In this document: piece by piece, positions 1-8,703 of the stretch
Position numbering within the stretch: the first letter of the stretch is position 1
Layout of the letters: each line of letters starts with the position of its first letter
DNA from: Microbacterium sp. LWH7-1.2
Lineage (GTDB): Bacteria > Actinomycetota > Actinomycetes > Actinomycetales > Microbacteriaceae
Reading direction: 5' to 3'
DNA: 64,000 nucleotides
Assembly (NCBI RefSeq): GCF_038397755.1
Contig: NZ_CP151637.1
Span: 2,728,001-2,792,000 of the forward strand
Program-made: the position numbers and the translations under genes
Notes under the pieces: model-generated
Seen by the model: only the letters and a program-made list of their open reading frames with translations
The model's database searches: none
What the model was told of the DNA's origin: nothing

Positions 1-963
1 CTGCGAGAGATCGAGCGCGCGGGACTCGACCAGGTCTTCGATGCGCCCCGGCGTGCCGATGACGATGTCGATGCCCTTCTTCAAGGCGCCGAGCTGCCGC
101 GCCTTCGGCACACCGCCGTAGATCTGGGTCGTGAACAGGCCGACGCTGCGGGCGATCGGCTGGATCGTCGCGTCGATCTGCAGCGCGAGTTCGCGCGTCG
201 GCGCGAGGATCAGCGCGCGCGGCGGCCGGCCGAACTCGCGCCTCTGCCCGGCCTGCGACCGCAGCACGCTCTCGACGAGCGGCGCGCCGAACGCGATGGT
301 CTTGCCGGATCCGGTGCGTCCGCGCGCGAGCACATCGCGACCGTCCAGGATCGCGGGGATCGTCGCGGCCTGGATGGGGAACGGATGCTGCGCCCCGAGC
401 TCCGCGATCGTCTTGACGATGTTCTGGCCGAGGCCGAGATGGGCGAAGGTCGCGCCTTCGACCTCGGCGGGCGCGACCGCGTCAGCCTCGAGCCGCTCGT
501 GCACGACATCGCGGCGAACCGGCTCGTCCCGACGCGGAGCCGGATCCCGGCGCGGCTCGAAGTCCCGTCGCGCACTCGCATCCCGCCGCGGCGCAGCGCC
601 CCGGCGATAAGCCGCGTCCCCGCGCGGTGTCTCCCCACGTCCGGCGTCCCGGCGGTCGTCGCGTTCGGGTCCCGGCCGCCCGCGGTCGTCGCGCGAGTGC
701 GTGCGGATCGCCCGGGCCTCGTCCCGGCCCGCACGCTCCTGCTCGGTCCAGCGGCGCTTCGGGGCCGCAGCATCCGTGGATTCCGGGCGGTGCCCGCGGT
801 GCCCGGCGCTGCGGCTGCCGGGCTTCCCCGTCGACGACTCGCCGGGCCGGCGCCTGCCGTCCTGGCCGTCACGACCTTGGCTCGCCGCGCGGTGCTTCGG
901 GTTGTACCGGGGGTCGAAGTTCTTGGCCGCGCGACCGCCGCCCGGCTTCTTGTTCTTGGGCAT
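1..963 (-). CDS. DEAD-box RNA helicase, N-terminal part (cut by left edge)
   Basis: The first 321 codons of an RhlE-like ATP-dependent RNA helicase; the rest lies beyond the left edge. The family unwinds RNA during ribosome assembly, RNA decay and cold adaptation. Residues 1 to about 165 form a very basic Arg/Gly/Asp-rich low-complexity arm beginning MPKNKKPGGGRAAKNF. The core follows with a Q motif ending PFPIQ, motif I GRTGSGKT, motif Ia PTRELA and motif Ib TPGR. The DEAD box itself falls outside the window. The ATG has a strong GGAGGAG upstream. The basic arm probably tethers RNA (inference). Confidence 0.93.
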   Translation of the reverse strand, partial: MPKNKKPGGGRAAKNFDPRYNPKHRAASQGRDGQDGRRRPGESSTGKPGSRSAGHRGHRPESTDAAAPKRRWTEQERAGRDEARAIRTHSRDDRGRPGPERDDRRDAGRGETPRGDAAYRRGAAPRRDASARRDFEPRRDPAPRRDEPVRRDVVHERLEADAVAPAEVEGATFAHLGLGQNIVKTIAELGAQHPFPIQAATIPAILDGRDVLARGRTGSGKTIAFGAPLVESVLRSQAGQRREFGRPPRALILAPTRELALQIDATIQPIARSVGLFTTQIYGGVPKARQLGALKKGIDIVIGTPGRIEDLVESRALDLSQ

Positions 964-1165
964 CCGGCTCCTCCAGGTGCGGGTCAGCGGCACCCGCACG
1001 CCGCCCACGCGGCGCGGCGCGTGAACCGGCGTGTCCAGCGTACCGGGCGTCGTGCGTGCGCCACGGAGACCCCATATACCATCGACCAGCGCTTTCCCGG
1101 CTCTACGGGATACAGTTTCGGTAAGCGGTTCGCCGCTGAACTGGGGATTTACCGTCTTGGCCAGC

Positions 1166-1222
1166 GGACCCCGGACTGGGGGTCCTATGGGGGGATGTCC
1201 GGCTTCGGGGACGCCGTACAGA
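1166..1222 (+). promoter_or_regulatory. Hairpin and leaderless promoter before the first membrane-protein gene
   Basis: A perfect 7-bp stem (GGACCCC, 6-nt loop, GGGGTCC) lies at 1166-1185. A TACAGA box at 1217-1222 sits 7 nt before the GTG at 1230, matching the leaderless spacing seen repeatedly in this window. A second small hairpin, AGCGG-TTCG-CCGCT, lies at 1124-1137. The roles of the hairpins are unknown. Confidence 0.4.
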
Positions 1223-1229
1223 ACCGATC

Positions 1230-2100
1230 GTGAGTCGAATGCCTCCCACGACCATTTCCGACGCTCCACCGGTCACCGTCTCGCCGTCGCGCGCGACGGC
1301 TGCCGTCAGCGCGTCCACGCGCACCCTCGTCGACCCCGAATTCGCCGTCGCCCGGGCGCTCTCGCGCGCCGCGACGAGCACCTCCGCCGACGCAGCTCGC
1401 CGTTCCTTAACGACGACCACCGCCGTCGCGGCCACCGCCACAGCCACCCCGGTCACGACCACCACCGTCGCGACGACTCCGTCCGAGCCCGCAGCCGCCG
1501 CGGCCGATCCCGCCTATGTCGCCCACCGCATCGGCCGGCTGGCCGTGCTGTCGCTCCCGGTGGGGGTGGCCGTCGCGATCCTCACCACGCAAGACGCGAC
1601 GTGGTGGCAGCTCCATTTCTCGCAGCTCGGCACCCACACCGACTTCTCGGGCCGCGCGTTCAACAGCATCACGCTCTTCTCGGGCTTCCTCCTGGCAGTG
1701 TACGGCGTGCTGATCGCGGTGGCGCTGCCCAGCGGCATCCGTCGTCGTGCCTCCCGTGCGTTCCGCGGATCGATCGTCTCCTCCGGCCTGTCTCTCACGG
1801 GCGTCGGGCTCGTACCGATCCCGGTGAGCCCGGTGGGGCACGACCTCATCGCCACCGCGCTGGGTCTGTCATTCCTTTCGACGGTCGCGACGGGACTTGC
1901 GATTCCCGGTCGCAGCCGACGATTCCGCGGGACCACCGTGATCTGCGTCGCCCTGCTCGCCACGGGCATGGGCGTGCTCGCCGCCGGACTCATCACCCTC
2001 GCGCTCTTCGAGTTCGTCGCCTTCGTCACGATGGGCGTCTGGCTGCTGTCGCTGCCGCGCGCCCTCGCCTTCGCCCCGGGGCCCGCGCCCGCCCGGGTGA
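1230..2100 (+). CDS. Multi-pass membrane protein, paralogue A (natural stop apparently lost)
   Basis: Integral membrane protein resembling DUF998-type proteins; function unknown. After about 95 Ala/Thr/Ser-rich residues come about six membrane segments and the signature WWQLHFSQLG followed by FNS. The genes at 2817 and 6413 carry the same core (WWTIHFSHLG...FNGTL and WYRLNFSELG...FNATL). The paralogues end shortly after the last membrane segment, but here the frame stays open to 2648, wholly over the next gene. A stop (TGA 2098-2100) sits in the +1 frame just past a C/G-rich run, so a one-base insertion or sequencing error is likely. The given end assumes that. GTG 1230 fits a TACAGA box 7 nt upstream; ATG 1239 is the alternative. 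Confidence 0.65.
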
Positions 2101-2134
2101 GCACCACCCTCCCGGCTTGCGCAGAATGGGTGGC

Positions 2135-2755
2135 ATGGCAGAACCCGTGGCCCACCCCATCACCGTCGCGATCGAACGGCGCATCGACCCATCTCGCACC
2201 GTCGAAGCCACGAGCTGGATGCAAGCGGGCACCGATCTCGCCGCGGGCTTCGCGGGGTTCCTCGGCTCCGGCTGGGTACGCGCCGGCGAAGGCAGCGACC
2301 TCTGGTACATGCTCTACCGATTCCGCGACATCCCGACCCTGGAAGGCTGGGAGGACTCGCCGCAGCGGTCTTGGTGGCTCGACTCCGGCCGCGCCTTCGC
2401 GAGCGAAGTCAGGGTCGAGCGACGCACCGGCATCGAGGGGTGGTTCGACGCTCCGTTCGCCACTCACGTCGAGTCGCGGCATCCGGATCACGCGACTTCA
2501 CCGGTCACCGGCCCGGTGCAGCAGCCCATCCCGGCTGCCCCGCCGCGCTGGAAGCAGGCCGTCACGATCTGGCTCGGCTTCTTCCCCACGAACCTCCTCG
2601 CGTCGTGGCTTCTCGGCTTCGTCCCGGGCTTCGCGGAGTGGCCGCTGATCGCGCGCGTGCTGCTCTCGACGGTGCTCCTCACCCCCGTCATGACGTATGC
2701 GGTGCTCCCGTGGGTGACGCGGATGCTGCGGCCCTGGCTCCAGCGCGGTGCTTGA
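2135..2755 (+). CDS. Antibiotic-biosynthesis-monooxygenase (ABM)-domain membrane protein
   Basis: A 206-residue protein. The N-terminal half (about 1-100) is an ABM-like ferredoxin-fold domain, with the typical ITVAIERRIDP opening, a GFLGSGW turn and the WEDSPQRSWWLDSG stretch. The C-terminal half has two predicted membrane helices (about residues 130-155 and 170-195), the usual layout of actinobacterial ABM-TM proteins. Its substrate is unknown. The ATG at 2135 sits 7 nt after CAGAAT (2122-2127), so it is probably leaderless; ATG 2126 is less likely. The read-through frame of the preceding gene covers most of it. Confidence 0.85.
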   Translation: MAEPVAHPITVAIERRIDPSRTVEATSWMQAGTDLAAGFAGFLGSGWVRAGEGSDLWYMLYRFRDIPTLEGWEDSPQRSWWLDSGRAFASEVRVERRTGIEGWFDAPFATHVESRHPDHATSPVTGPVQQPIPAAPPRWKQAVTIWLGFFPTNLLASWLLGFVPGFAEWPLIARVLLSTVLLTPVMTYAVLPWVTRMLRPWLQRGA

Positions 2756-2816
2756 TGGACCGAATCTCCCTGCGCCGATCACCCTCGGGGTTCTCACGCG
2801 GTCGTACTCTGACCTC

Positions 2817-3902
2817 GTGAGCACTGTGAACACCCCCGCGCTGCCGGACGCCACTGCACCGACACCCGGTCGCCGGGCGGAGTCCGAGGCCGTATACGCC
2901 GCGTTCGCCGCCGGCATCCTCGGCGCGATCTACGGCCTGCTGGTGGGCATCTTCGCCCCCGATCTGCAGCTCGCCGGCGTCGCCGACTCGTTCTCGGTCT
3001 GGGCCGCGTGCGGCGCGGCGGTGGTCGCCGCCGTCGCATCGACGCTCGAGTATTGGCGCTCCCGCGACCGGCACGGCCAGGAATGGCGACAGTCGCTGCC
3101 GTCGTGGAAGTACATCGTCAACACGGTCTCGGTCGTCATCGTGCATACGGCGCTCGCGTTCGTCGCCGTCTACGCCCTGTACCGCGTGCTCGCGATGGGC
3201 TTCATCGGACTGCCCATCGTGACGTTCTGGTCGGTCGTGCTGATGTCGGTCACGCTCGGCCTCACGACCTGGTTCGTATACCTGTCGGTGTCGGCGATGA
3301 CGACGCAGCGCATGTCGTCGCTGCTGCTCACGTTCATCGCGATCGGCACGCTCACCGCCATGGTCACGACCCCCGACCCGAAGTGGTGGACGATCCATTT
3401 CAGCCACCTCGGCACCTTCGAGGACGACCTCTCGAGCTGGGTCTTCAACGGCACCCTCATCGCCGCCGGCCTCCTGGTGACGACGTTCGCCGTCTATGTC
3501 GCCAACGACATGCGCGAGCTCACCGCGGCGGGCATCCTCGAGAACCCCCGTGCGGTGCGGACGGTCCCGGTGCTCTTCGTCGTCATGGGCATCATGCTCG
3601 CGTGCGTCGGCATCTTTCCGGTCGACGTGAACATGCCGGCTCACAACCTGTCGGCCTCGGGCATGGCCGTGATGTACCTGGTGCTGCTCATCGGCGGGCC
3701 TCGGTTCTTCCGCGGCATGCCGCGCACCTACTTCGTCGCGTCGTGGGCGTTCCTCGCCGCCATGGTGGCGTCGGTGATCCTCTTCATCCCCGTGGTCGGC
3801 TACTTCTCGCTCACGGCGTTCGAGATCATCGTCTTCGCGCTGATCTTCGGCTGGATCGCGGTGTTCATCCGGTTCCTCGGCGTCGCCGGACGCAAGGACT
3901 GA
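2817..3902 (+). CDS. Multi-pass membrane protein, paralogue B
   Basis: A 361-residue integral membrane protein with about ten predicted helices. The C-terminal six helices match paralogues A and C, including the core WWTIHFSHLG, FNGTL and a loop with a conserved histidine (NMPAHNLSASG; compare SPVGHDL in A and SQLGHNI in C). It resembles the DUF998 group but no function can be assigned. The GTG start is chosen because TACTCT (2805-2810) lies exactly 6 nt before it, the leaderless pattern. An upstream in-frame GTG at 2748 would overlap the ABM gene's end and lacks a ribosome-binding site. Confidence 0.85.
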   Translation: MSTVNTPALPDATAPTPGRRAESEAVYAAFAAGILGAIYGLLVGIFAPDLQLAGVADSFSVWAACGAAVVAAVASTLEYWRSRDRHGQEWRQSLPSWKYIVNTVSVVIVHTALAFVAVYALYRVLAMGFIGLPIVTFWSVVLMSVTLGLTTWFVYLSVSAMTTQRMSSLLLTFIAIGTLTAMVTTPDPKWWTIHFSHLGTFEDDLSSWVFNGTLIAAGLLVTTFAVYVANDMRELTAAGILENPRAVRTVPVLFVVMGIMLACVGIFPVDVNMPAHNLSASGMAVMYLVLLIGGPRFFRGMPRTYFVASWAFLAAMVASVILFIPVVGYFSLTAFEIIVFALIFGWIAVFIRFLGVAGRKD

Positions 3903-3941
3903 AGGAGGCGGGGTCCCAGCCGCGACCCGCCGCAGCCGTCA

Positions 3942-4748
3942 TCACCCGTCGGTCGTGCTGTCGAGATAGACGCCGATGCGGTCGCCGTCGAACACGAACT
4001 GCAGGGCGCTGTCGGGCGGGAAGCGGTCGCGCAGCTGCTGCGGGACCGCGCTGTCGACGGCGAACTGCACGGTGGCCGGGAACGCCCCCACCCGGCAACC
4101 TGTGTAGAAAAGGCCCGACATGGACCAGCCGTCCGTCTCGGTTCCGGTCTCGGGGATCTGCTCGGTCGGCACCACGCTGAAGCAGTCGGTGCCGACACCG
4201 CCGTAGCCTCCGGCGGTCTCGAACAGCGTCACGCCGTAGTACTCGAACGCGAGCGAGCTCGGTCCGGCACCCATGAACCCATCAGGGAGCACGACGAACG
4301 GATCCGGCTCGAGGGTGTCGATCTGCGGTGCGCCGCTGGAGGCAGAGACCGGCGAGATCGAGATCAGCGAGGAGGTGAGACCGGCCGCGAGCGCGGCCGC
4401 CGCCAGCACCGAGAGCACCCACAGCGCCCAGGTCTGGCTCGACACCCGACGAGTCCTGCGCGGTCGAACGGCCTCGGGCTCGCTCCCTTCGGGGGGCGTC
4501 AGGAGCGCGACCTCGTCCTCGTCGGACGGCGGCGGCACCGGCACGGCATCGAGGGCCGGCGCGGGCTCGGCGAGCGCAGGCGGGGCAGAGGGCACCACCA
4601 CCTCGGCGTCCGGCGTGCCGCGGCGGGCCTCGAGCTCGTGGAGCCGCTGCAGCGCCGCAGGGTCCTGGTCGATGTCGGCGGAGGGGCCATAGGCACGAGC
4701 TCGCAGCGTGCGCAGCTCGTCGAGGGTCGCAGCATCCATCTCGTGCAT
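3942..4748 (-). CDS. Single-pass membrane protein, LRARAYG family, copy 1
   Basis: A 268-residue protein of unknown function. The N-terminal cytoplasmic part (about 1-100) opens with ELRTLRARAYGPSADI and ends in acidic and Pro/Ala-rich sequence. One membrane helix (about 110-135) leads to an extracytoplasmic domain with three Cys (DCFSV, GCRVG) that ends VFDGDRIGVYLD. The gene at 5653 has the same plan (LRARAYGPEADI...; FRGDTVDVFV). The layout resembles an anti-sigma or sensor protein, but no zinc-binding HxxxCxxC motif is present, so that is speculative. ATG 4748 is used; the in-frame ATG 4739 is possible. Confidence 0.8.
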   Translation of the reverse strand: MHEMDAATLDELRTLRARAYGPSADIDQDPAALQRLHELEARRGTPDAEVVVPSAPPALAEPAPALDAVPVPPPSDEDEVALLTPPEGSEPEAVRPRRTRRVSSQTWALWVLSVLAAAALAAGLTSSLISISPVSASSGAPQIDTLEPDPFVVLPDGFMGAGPSSLAFEYYGVTLFETAGGYGGVGTDCFSVVPTEQIPETGTETDGWSMSGLFYTGCRVGAFPATVQFAVDSAVPQQLRDRFPPDSALQFVFDGDRIGVYLDSTTDG

Positions 4749-4842
4749 CGTCTCACGCCTCGGGCCGCGGGCTGGATCACGGGTCCGCATCCGGACTAGG
4801 GTCGTCCTCGAGCGATCGCACACCCACCTGCGGAGGAATCCG

Positions 4843-5646
4843 ATGCTGAGCCACGTCGCCGAGGACGTTCTCACCCACGAGAGCGACTTCATCCAGACCC
4901 AGGCCACCGTGGTGCTGGGGCAGGGGGGCGTGCTCCTCGTCGACCCCGGCATCACCCGCGCCGAGATGGCCAACCTCGCGAACGACCTCCGCGAACTCGG
5001 CCGGCCGGTCGTCACGGCGTTCTCGACGCACCCCGACTGGGACCACGTGCTCTGGCACCCGAGCCTCGGCGGCGCCCCCCGCTACGGGACGGCCCGGGGC
5101 GCAGCATCCGTCACCGAACTGCTGTCGATGCCGGACTGGAAGGAGCAGGTCGCCGAGGGGCTGCCGCCGGAGTACGCCGACGACATCCCCATGGAACTGC
5201 TCGGTCTCATCACCGGCCTGCCCGAGGGGACCACGCACCTCCCCTGGGACGGCCCCGGCGTCCGGATCCTCGAGCACCGCGCGCACGCGCCGGGGCACGC
5301 CGCGCTCCTCGTCGAGGGAAGCGGAGTCCTCGTCGCGGGTGACATGCTGTCCGACATCCTGATGCCGTTCCTCGACCTCCAGGCCGACGACCCGATCGGC
5401 GACTACCTCGCCGCGCTCGACCTCTTCGACAGCGTGGCCGACGAAGTGGCTGCGGTCATCCCCGGCCACGGCTCCGTCGGCGGTGCCGACGAGGTACGCC
5501 CGCGCATCGCCCAGGACCGCGCCTACGTCGAGGCCCTCAGAGACGGCCGCACTCCCGACGACCCGCGCATCGGCCCCTCCGCTGCGCTCGACTGGCTCGT
5601 GGACGTGCACGACTGGCAGGCGCGGTCCCTCGCCGAGCGCGGCTGA
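4843..5646 (+). CDS. MBL-fold metallo-hydrolase
   Basis: A 267-residue metallo-beta-lactamase-fold protein. Metal-binding motifs are visible: STHPDWDHV (a variant of HxHxDH, with Pro-Asp where the second His usually lies), HAPGHAA, AGDMLSD and IPGHGS near residue 205. The variant first motif leaves the full metal set uncertain. The family includes glyoxalase II-like thioesterases and lactonases; the substrate here is unknown. GGAGGA lies 6 nt before the ATG. It is divergent from one LRARAYG gene and convergent with the other (6 nt apart). Confidence 0.88.
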   Translation: MLSHVAEDVLTHESDFIQTQATVVLGQGGVLLVDPGITRAEMANLANDLRELGRPVVTAFSTHPDWDHVLWHPSLGGAPRYGTARGAASVTELLSMPDWKEQVAEGLPPEYADDIPMELLGLITGLPEGTTHLPWDGPGVRILEHRAHAPGHAALLVEGSGVLVAGDMLSDILMPFLDLQADDPIGDYLAALDLFDSVADEVAAVIPGHGSVGGADEVRPRIAQDRAYVEALRDGRTPDDPRIGPSAALDWLVDVHDWQARSLAERG

Positions 5647-5652
5647 CGTCGC

Positions 5653-6363
5653 TCAGTCGGCGGGCGGTCGCACGAAGACGTCGACCGTGTCGCCGCGGAA
5701 GTGGAAGCGGACGAGGCTCCCTTCGGGAAGCCACTCCCCGAACCCGTCGCCTCCTGCCGGCTCCACGCTCAGCGACAGGGAGACGTCCCTGTCCTGCGGA
5801 CCGCAGGTGAGGGCGAATCTGCCGCCGCCTCGCACATCCCACACCACGTAGCAGACGCGTCCGGCGGCATTCTCGACAGACCACACCCCCACGTCGTGGT
5901 ACGTCTCGAACTGGCGGAGCGTGGAGGCGACCGGCCCCCTCCCCTGGGCGCTCAGCACGTCGATGATCGCGCTGTCCGCGTCGGGTTCCGTCTCGCGCAG
6001 CGTCGCGTCGGGGTGCGGGAAGAGGAACCAGATCGTGGCGGCGACGGCTGCCGCCACGATCCCCATCGCTCCCGTCAAAAGCCACGCGCGCCATCTGCTG
6101 CCGTGAGAGACGGCCTGCCGGACTTCGGCCGTCGACTCGGTCGCGACGGCCGGGGGGACGGATGCCGCGGCGCCGAGGTGCGCGGCTTCGAGCTCGATCA
6201 GCCGCGCCACCGCGGCAGGATCGGCGGAGATGTCCGCCTCAGGCCCGTAGGCGCGAGCGCGCAACGCGCTCAGCTCGCGTTCGTCGTCGGTCGCGCGCGA
6301 GGGTCCTTCCGTGAGCTCGGGCGACTCGGGGTCGGAGTCCGGTGCGGAGAGCCATCCGTCCAC
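5653..6363 (-). CDS. Single-pass membrane protein, LRARAYG family, copy 2
   Basis: A 236-residue paralogue of the gene at 3942: an N-terminal cytoplasmic motif ELSALRARAYGPEADI followed by a conserved DPAAVARLIELEA helix, one membrane segment (about 103-123) and an extracytoplasmic domain with two Cys (RVCYVVWD, LTCGPQ), ending VRFHFRGDTVDVFV. Function unknown. The GTG at 6363 is chosen because TACGTT (6370-6375, minus strand) precedes it by 6 nt. An ATG at 6405 is the alternative but lies upstream of that box. It is divergent from paralogue C. Confidence 0.8.
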   Translation of the reverse strand: MDGWLSAPDSDPESPELTEGPSRATDDERELSALRARAYGPEADISADPAAVARLIELEAAHLGAAASVPPAVATESTAEVRQAVSHGSRWRAWLLTGAMGIVAAAVAATIWFLFPHPDATLRETEPDADSAIIDVLSAQGRGPVASTLRQFETYHDVGVWSVENAAGRVCYVVWDVRGGGRFALTCGPQDRDVSLSLSVEPAGGDGFGEWLPEGSLVRFHFRGDTVDVFVRPPAD

Positions 6364-6412
6364 AGCCTCAACGTACGCCCCAAGGACGCCGCAATGGGTG
6401 GACAATCAAGCC

Positions 6413-7564
6413 ATGGCACGCGGCGCGTGGTCGCAAGGAGCACGCCTCGAAGCTGCCGCGGTGCGGGTCGAGAGACAGCTGCACCGTGACGGGGTGATCG
6501 AAGCGCGACGGTTCGCCGTGCGCACCGAAGCGCGGGCGATCGTCGTCGCCGCGCTCGCGTTCGGCGTCGGCCTCGCGGGTGGGGCCCTGGGGTTCTGGGG
6601 CCGTGCGGCGCCTGTGTGGGAAGGGGCCTCGGTCGGTGCGGCCGGCATCGTGGTCGCAGCATCCGTCACCCTCGCCGCGGCGTCGGTGAGCTATCGGCTC
6701 GCCGCCCGCGACCCGCGGCAGGCATGGTTGAAGGGCGTCACACACTCGCGGCGACGGTGGATGACCGCGGCGCTGGCTATCTCGCTCGCGGCGGTGTTCG
6801 CCATGGTGCAGTGGGTGCTGTTCCACGCCGCGTCGCTGATCTGGCCCGGCGCCGCGGTCGACACGATGACGGCGACCATGATCGTCGCCGTGGTCGCCGG
6901 CGCGTGCGGCTACACCGCCTTCACGCTTGCCGCACATGTCACCGCGACCCGGCTCGTGCTGCTGCTGTTCGCCGTCGTGGCCACCGGGTTCACGGTGAGT
7001 GTCGCGACGACACAGGACGACGAGTGGTACCGACTCAACTTCAGCGAGCTCGGCGGCCGCGGCGGAGTCACCTCCGCGGTCTTCAACGCGACGCTGATCC
7101 TGGCGGGCGGGGTGACGGCACTTCTCGCGATGTACCTGCTGACGAGTCTGGAGGCGTGGGCGCGCACCGAGTCCCGCGTCACGCGAACGAGGGCGCTCAT
7201 CGTCTACTTCGTGTTCCTCATGCTCTCGGGGTGCTTCATCGGCGCCGCGCTCGTACCGGTCACCTTCAGCCAGCTGGGCCACAACATCTTCGCCATCGGG
7301 ATGGCCATCGTCTTCGGGGGCTTCCTCCTCGGTCTTCGCTGGGTGCTGCCGTGCCTGCGCTGGCCGATCATCGCGCTCGCCCTCGCGGTGGCGGCGGGCA
7401 TCTTCTTCTCGGCGAGCCTGTTCTGGATCGGGTACTACACCCTGGCCACCCACGAGATGGTGTGCGCGGGCCTCGTGGTCGGGTGGCTGCTGCTGTTCAC
7501 GCGCACGCTCGCGGCGGCCGAGCGAGCCGACGCGGCGGCCGCAGAGACGGATGCTGCCGCCTAG
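6413..7564 (+). CDS. Multi-pass membrane protein, paralogue C
   Basis: A 383-residue membrane protein, third member of the paralogous set at 1230 and 2817. The N-terminus carries a basic stretch (RVERQLHRDG), then about ten membrane helices. The shared core reads TTQDDEWYRLNFSELG then FNATL, and VTFSQLGHNIFA matches the conserved histidine loop of the other two. It ends in a short Ala/Asp-rich tail. ATG 6413 follows GACAAT (6401-6406) by 6 nt. Upstream ATGs would run into the divergent LRARAYG promoter. Function unknown; probably DUF998-like. Confidence 0.85.
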   Translation: MARGAWSQGARLEAAAVRVERQLHRDGVIEARRFAVRTEARAIVVAALAFGVGLAGGALGFWGRAAPVWEGASVGAAGIVVAASVTLAAASVSYRLAARDPRQAWLKGVTHSRRRWMTAALAISLAAVFAMVQWVLFHAASLIWPGAAVDTMTATMIVAVVAGACGYTAFTLAAHVTATRLVLLLFAVVATGFTVSVATTQDDEWYRLNFSELGGRGGVTSAVFNATLILAGGVTALLAMYLLTSLEAWARTESRVTRTRALIVYFVFLMLSGCFIGAALVPVTFSQLGHNIFAIGMAIVFGGFLLGLRWVLPCLRWPIIALALAVAAGIFFSASLFWIGYYTLATHEMVCAGLVVGWLLLFTRTLAAAERADAAAAETDAAA

Positions 7565-7875
7565 CGCCGCCGGCGGCGACCCGCGCGAGTCTGCCTGAGG
7601 GGCGAAGATCTCGCTGGACAGGCTGACGCCGGAACCGGCAGACGGTTCGCAACCGGCGACGAGGCGACACCCTTCCCGAGACGTTCACGATCGCGAATTG
7701 AAGCGAATCAGCGGTCGGTAGCGTGGGTGGCATGACTCGCGTGTGGCTATCCCATCCGCTCGTCGGTGACCGGTCACCCGAGATGGCGCCACGCTCCTTC
7801 GCCGGCGGCGGAACAACGGGTGCTGGGCACCAGCGCTTCGGCCGTCGCCAGCTCTCCGGCGATCAATTTCTCCCT
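7565..7875. other. Intergenic stretch with an orphan leaderless promoter
   Basis: No supported gene. A plus-strand TAGCGT box at 7719-7724 is followed after 7 nt by an ATG at 7732, as at real leaderless genes here, and TTGAAG at 7698-7703 could be its -35. The frame it opens reads about 40 unremarkable residues and then runs antisense through the hydrolase gene. This looks like the surviving promoter and start of a gene whose body was lost, or chance. Confidence 0.35.
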
Positions 7876-8703
7876 TCACGGTGTCACCTCCGACTCAGCG
7901 CGTGCCCACAGCGCCAGCACCAGATCCGCCGAGGCGGCCGGGGCTTCGAGCGGTGTGAGGTAGGCGGAGTCGGGGACGACGGCGAGCTCGCCTCGAGCGA
8001 GCCGCGCGACCGCCGCGCGGGCTTGGTCCGGTGTGAACCCGTGATGATCGGCGCCCGTGACGACGAGAGTCGGCTGGGTGATCCTGCCGAGAAGCCCACT
8101 CGCGTCAGGACGGCGCATGGAGATCGACACGACCGCGTTGCGCAGCATCCGCTTGTCGGCTCGCCGCAGGCAATCGTGCACGAGGGCGACGGCATCCGGG
8201 TCGTGATCGATGGTGTGGGGCGACAGCAGCACCTCGGTCGTGCCGTCGACGATCATCCTGGACGGGCCGGCCAGTCGGTAGAGGACCAGCAGCAGCCGGG
8301 TCCGCCGCCGTTCGGCGGGGCTCAGCGCGGCGATCGGCGTTCCCAATGCGACCAGGCTCCGGCAACGCTGCGGCCACTCCGCGGCGAAGATCAGCCCGAC
8401 GTGCCCTCCCCAGGCGTTGCCGACCCAGTCCACCGGCTCGACCACTCCCCGTGCATCGAGCACTTCGGCCGCCGCCGCCGCGCATTCGTCGAGGGTGTAC
8501 CGGCGCCCCGGATCTCCGCTCGCACCGTGCCCGGGCCCGGTGACGACAACCAGTCGCCGCCGGTCGGCGAGGGGCCGCAGCATCCGTTCCCATGATCGCT
8601 CGTCGACGAAGAGGCTGTGCCACAACAGCGCGGTGGCGCTCGGGCCGCCGGTGTCCGTCACGCGGAGCCGGCCCACCCGCGTGTCGATCAGGTGTTCAGG
8701 CAT
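7876..8703 (-). CDS. Alpha/beta-hydrolase-fold protein lacking catalytic Ser and His
   Basis: A 275-residue alpha/beta-hydrolase fold protein: oxyanion region LLWHSLFVDERSWE, GPGHGASG, nucleophile elbow DWVGNAWGGHVG, acid-strand region TLVVTGADHHGFTP and the C-terminal region VVPDSAYLTPLEAP. In active members the elbow is GxSxG; here the Ser position is Ala (codon GCC). The catalytic His expected in the last motif is Tyr. It is therefore probably not a classical serine hydrolase and may bind a ligand instead (inference). The start has GGGGGAGG upstream and overlaps the end of the membrane gene by 8 nt, so the two are co-translated. Confidence 0.85.
   Translation of the reverse strand: MPEHLIDTRVGRLRVTDTGGPSATALLWHSLFVDERSWERMLRPLADRRRLVVVTGPGHGASGDPGRRYTLDECAAAAAEVLDARGVVEPVDWVGNAWGGHVGLIFAAEWPQRCRSLVALGTPIAALSPAERRRTRLLLVLYRLAGPSRMIVDGTTEVLLSPHTIDHDPDAVALVHDCLRRADKRMLRNAVVSISMRRPDASGLLGRITQPTLVVTGADHHGFTPDQARAAVARLARGELAVVPDSAYLTPLEAPAASADLVLALWARAESEVTP

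Noticed and set aside
4842..5646. Beta-lactamase
   Set aside because: The MBL fold is shared with many hydrolases; no signal peptide or beta-lactamase-specific residues are seen.
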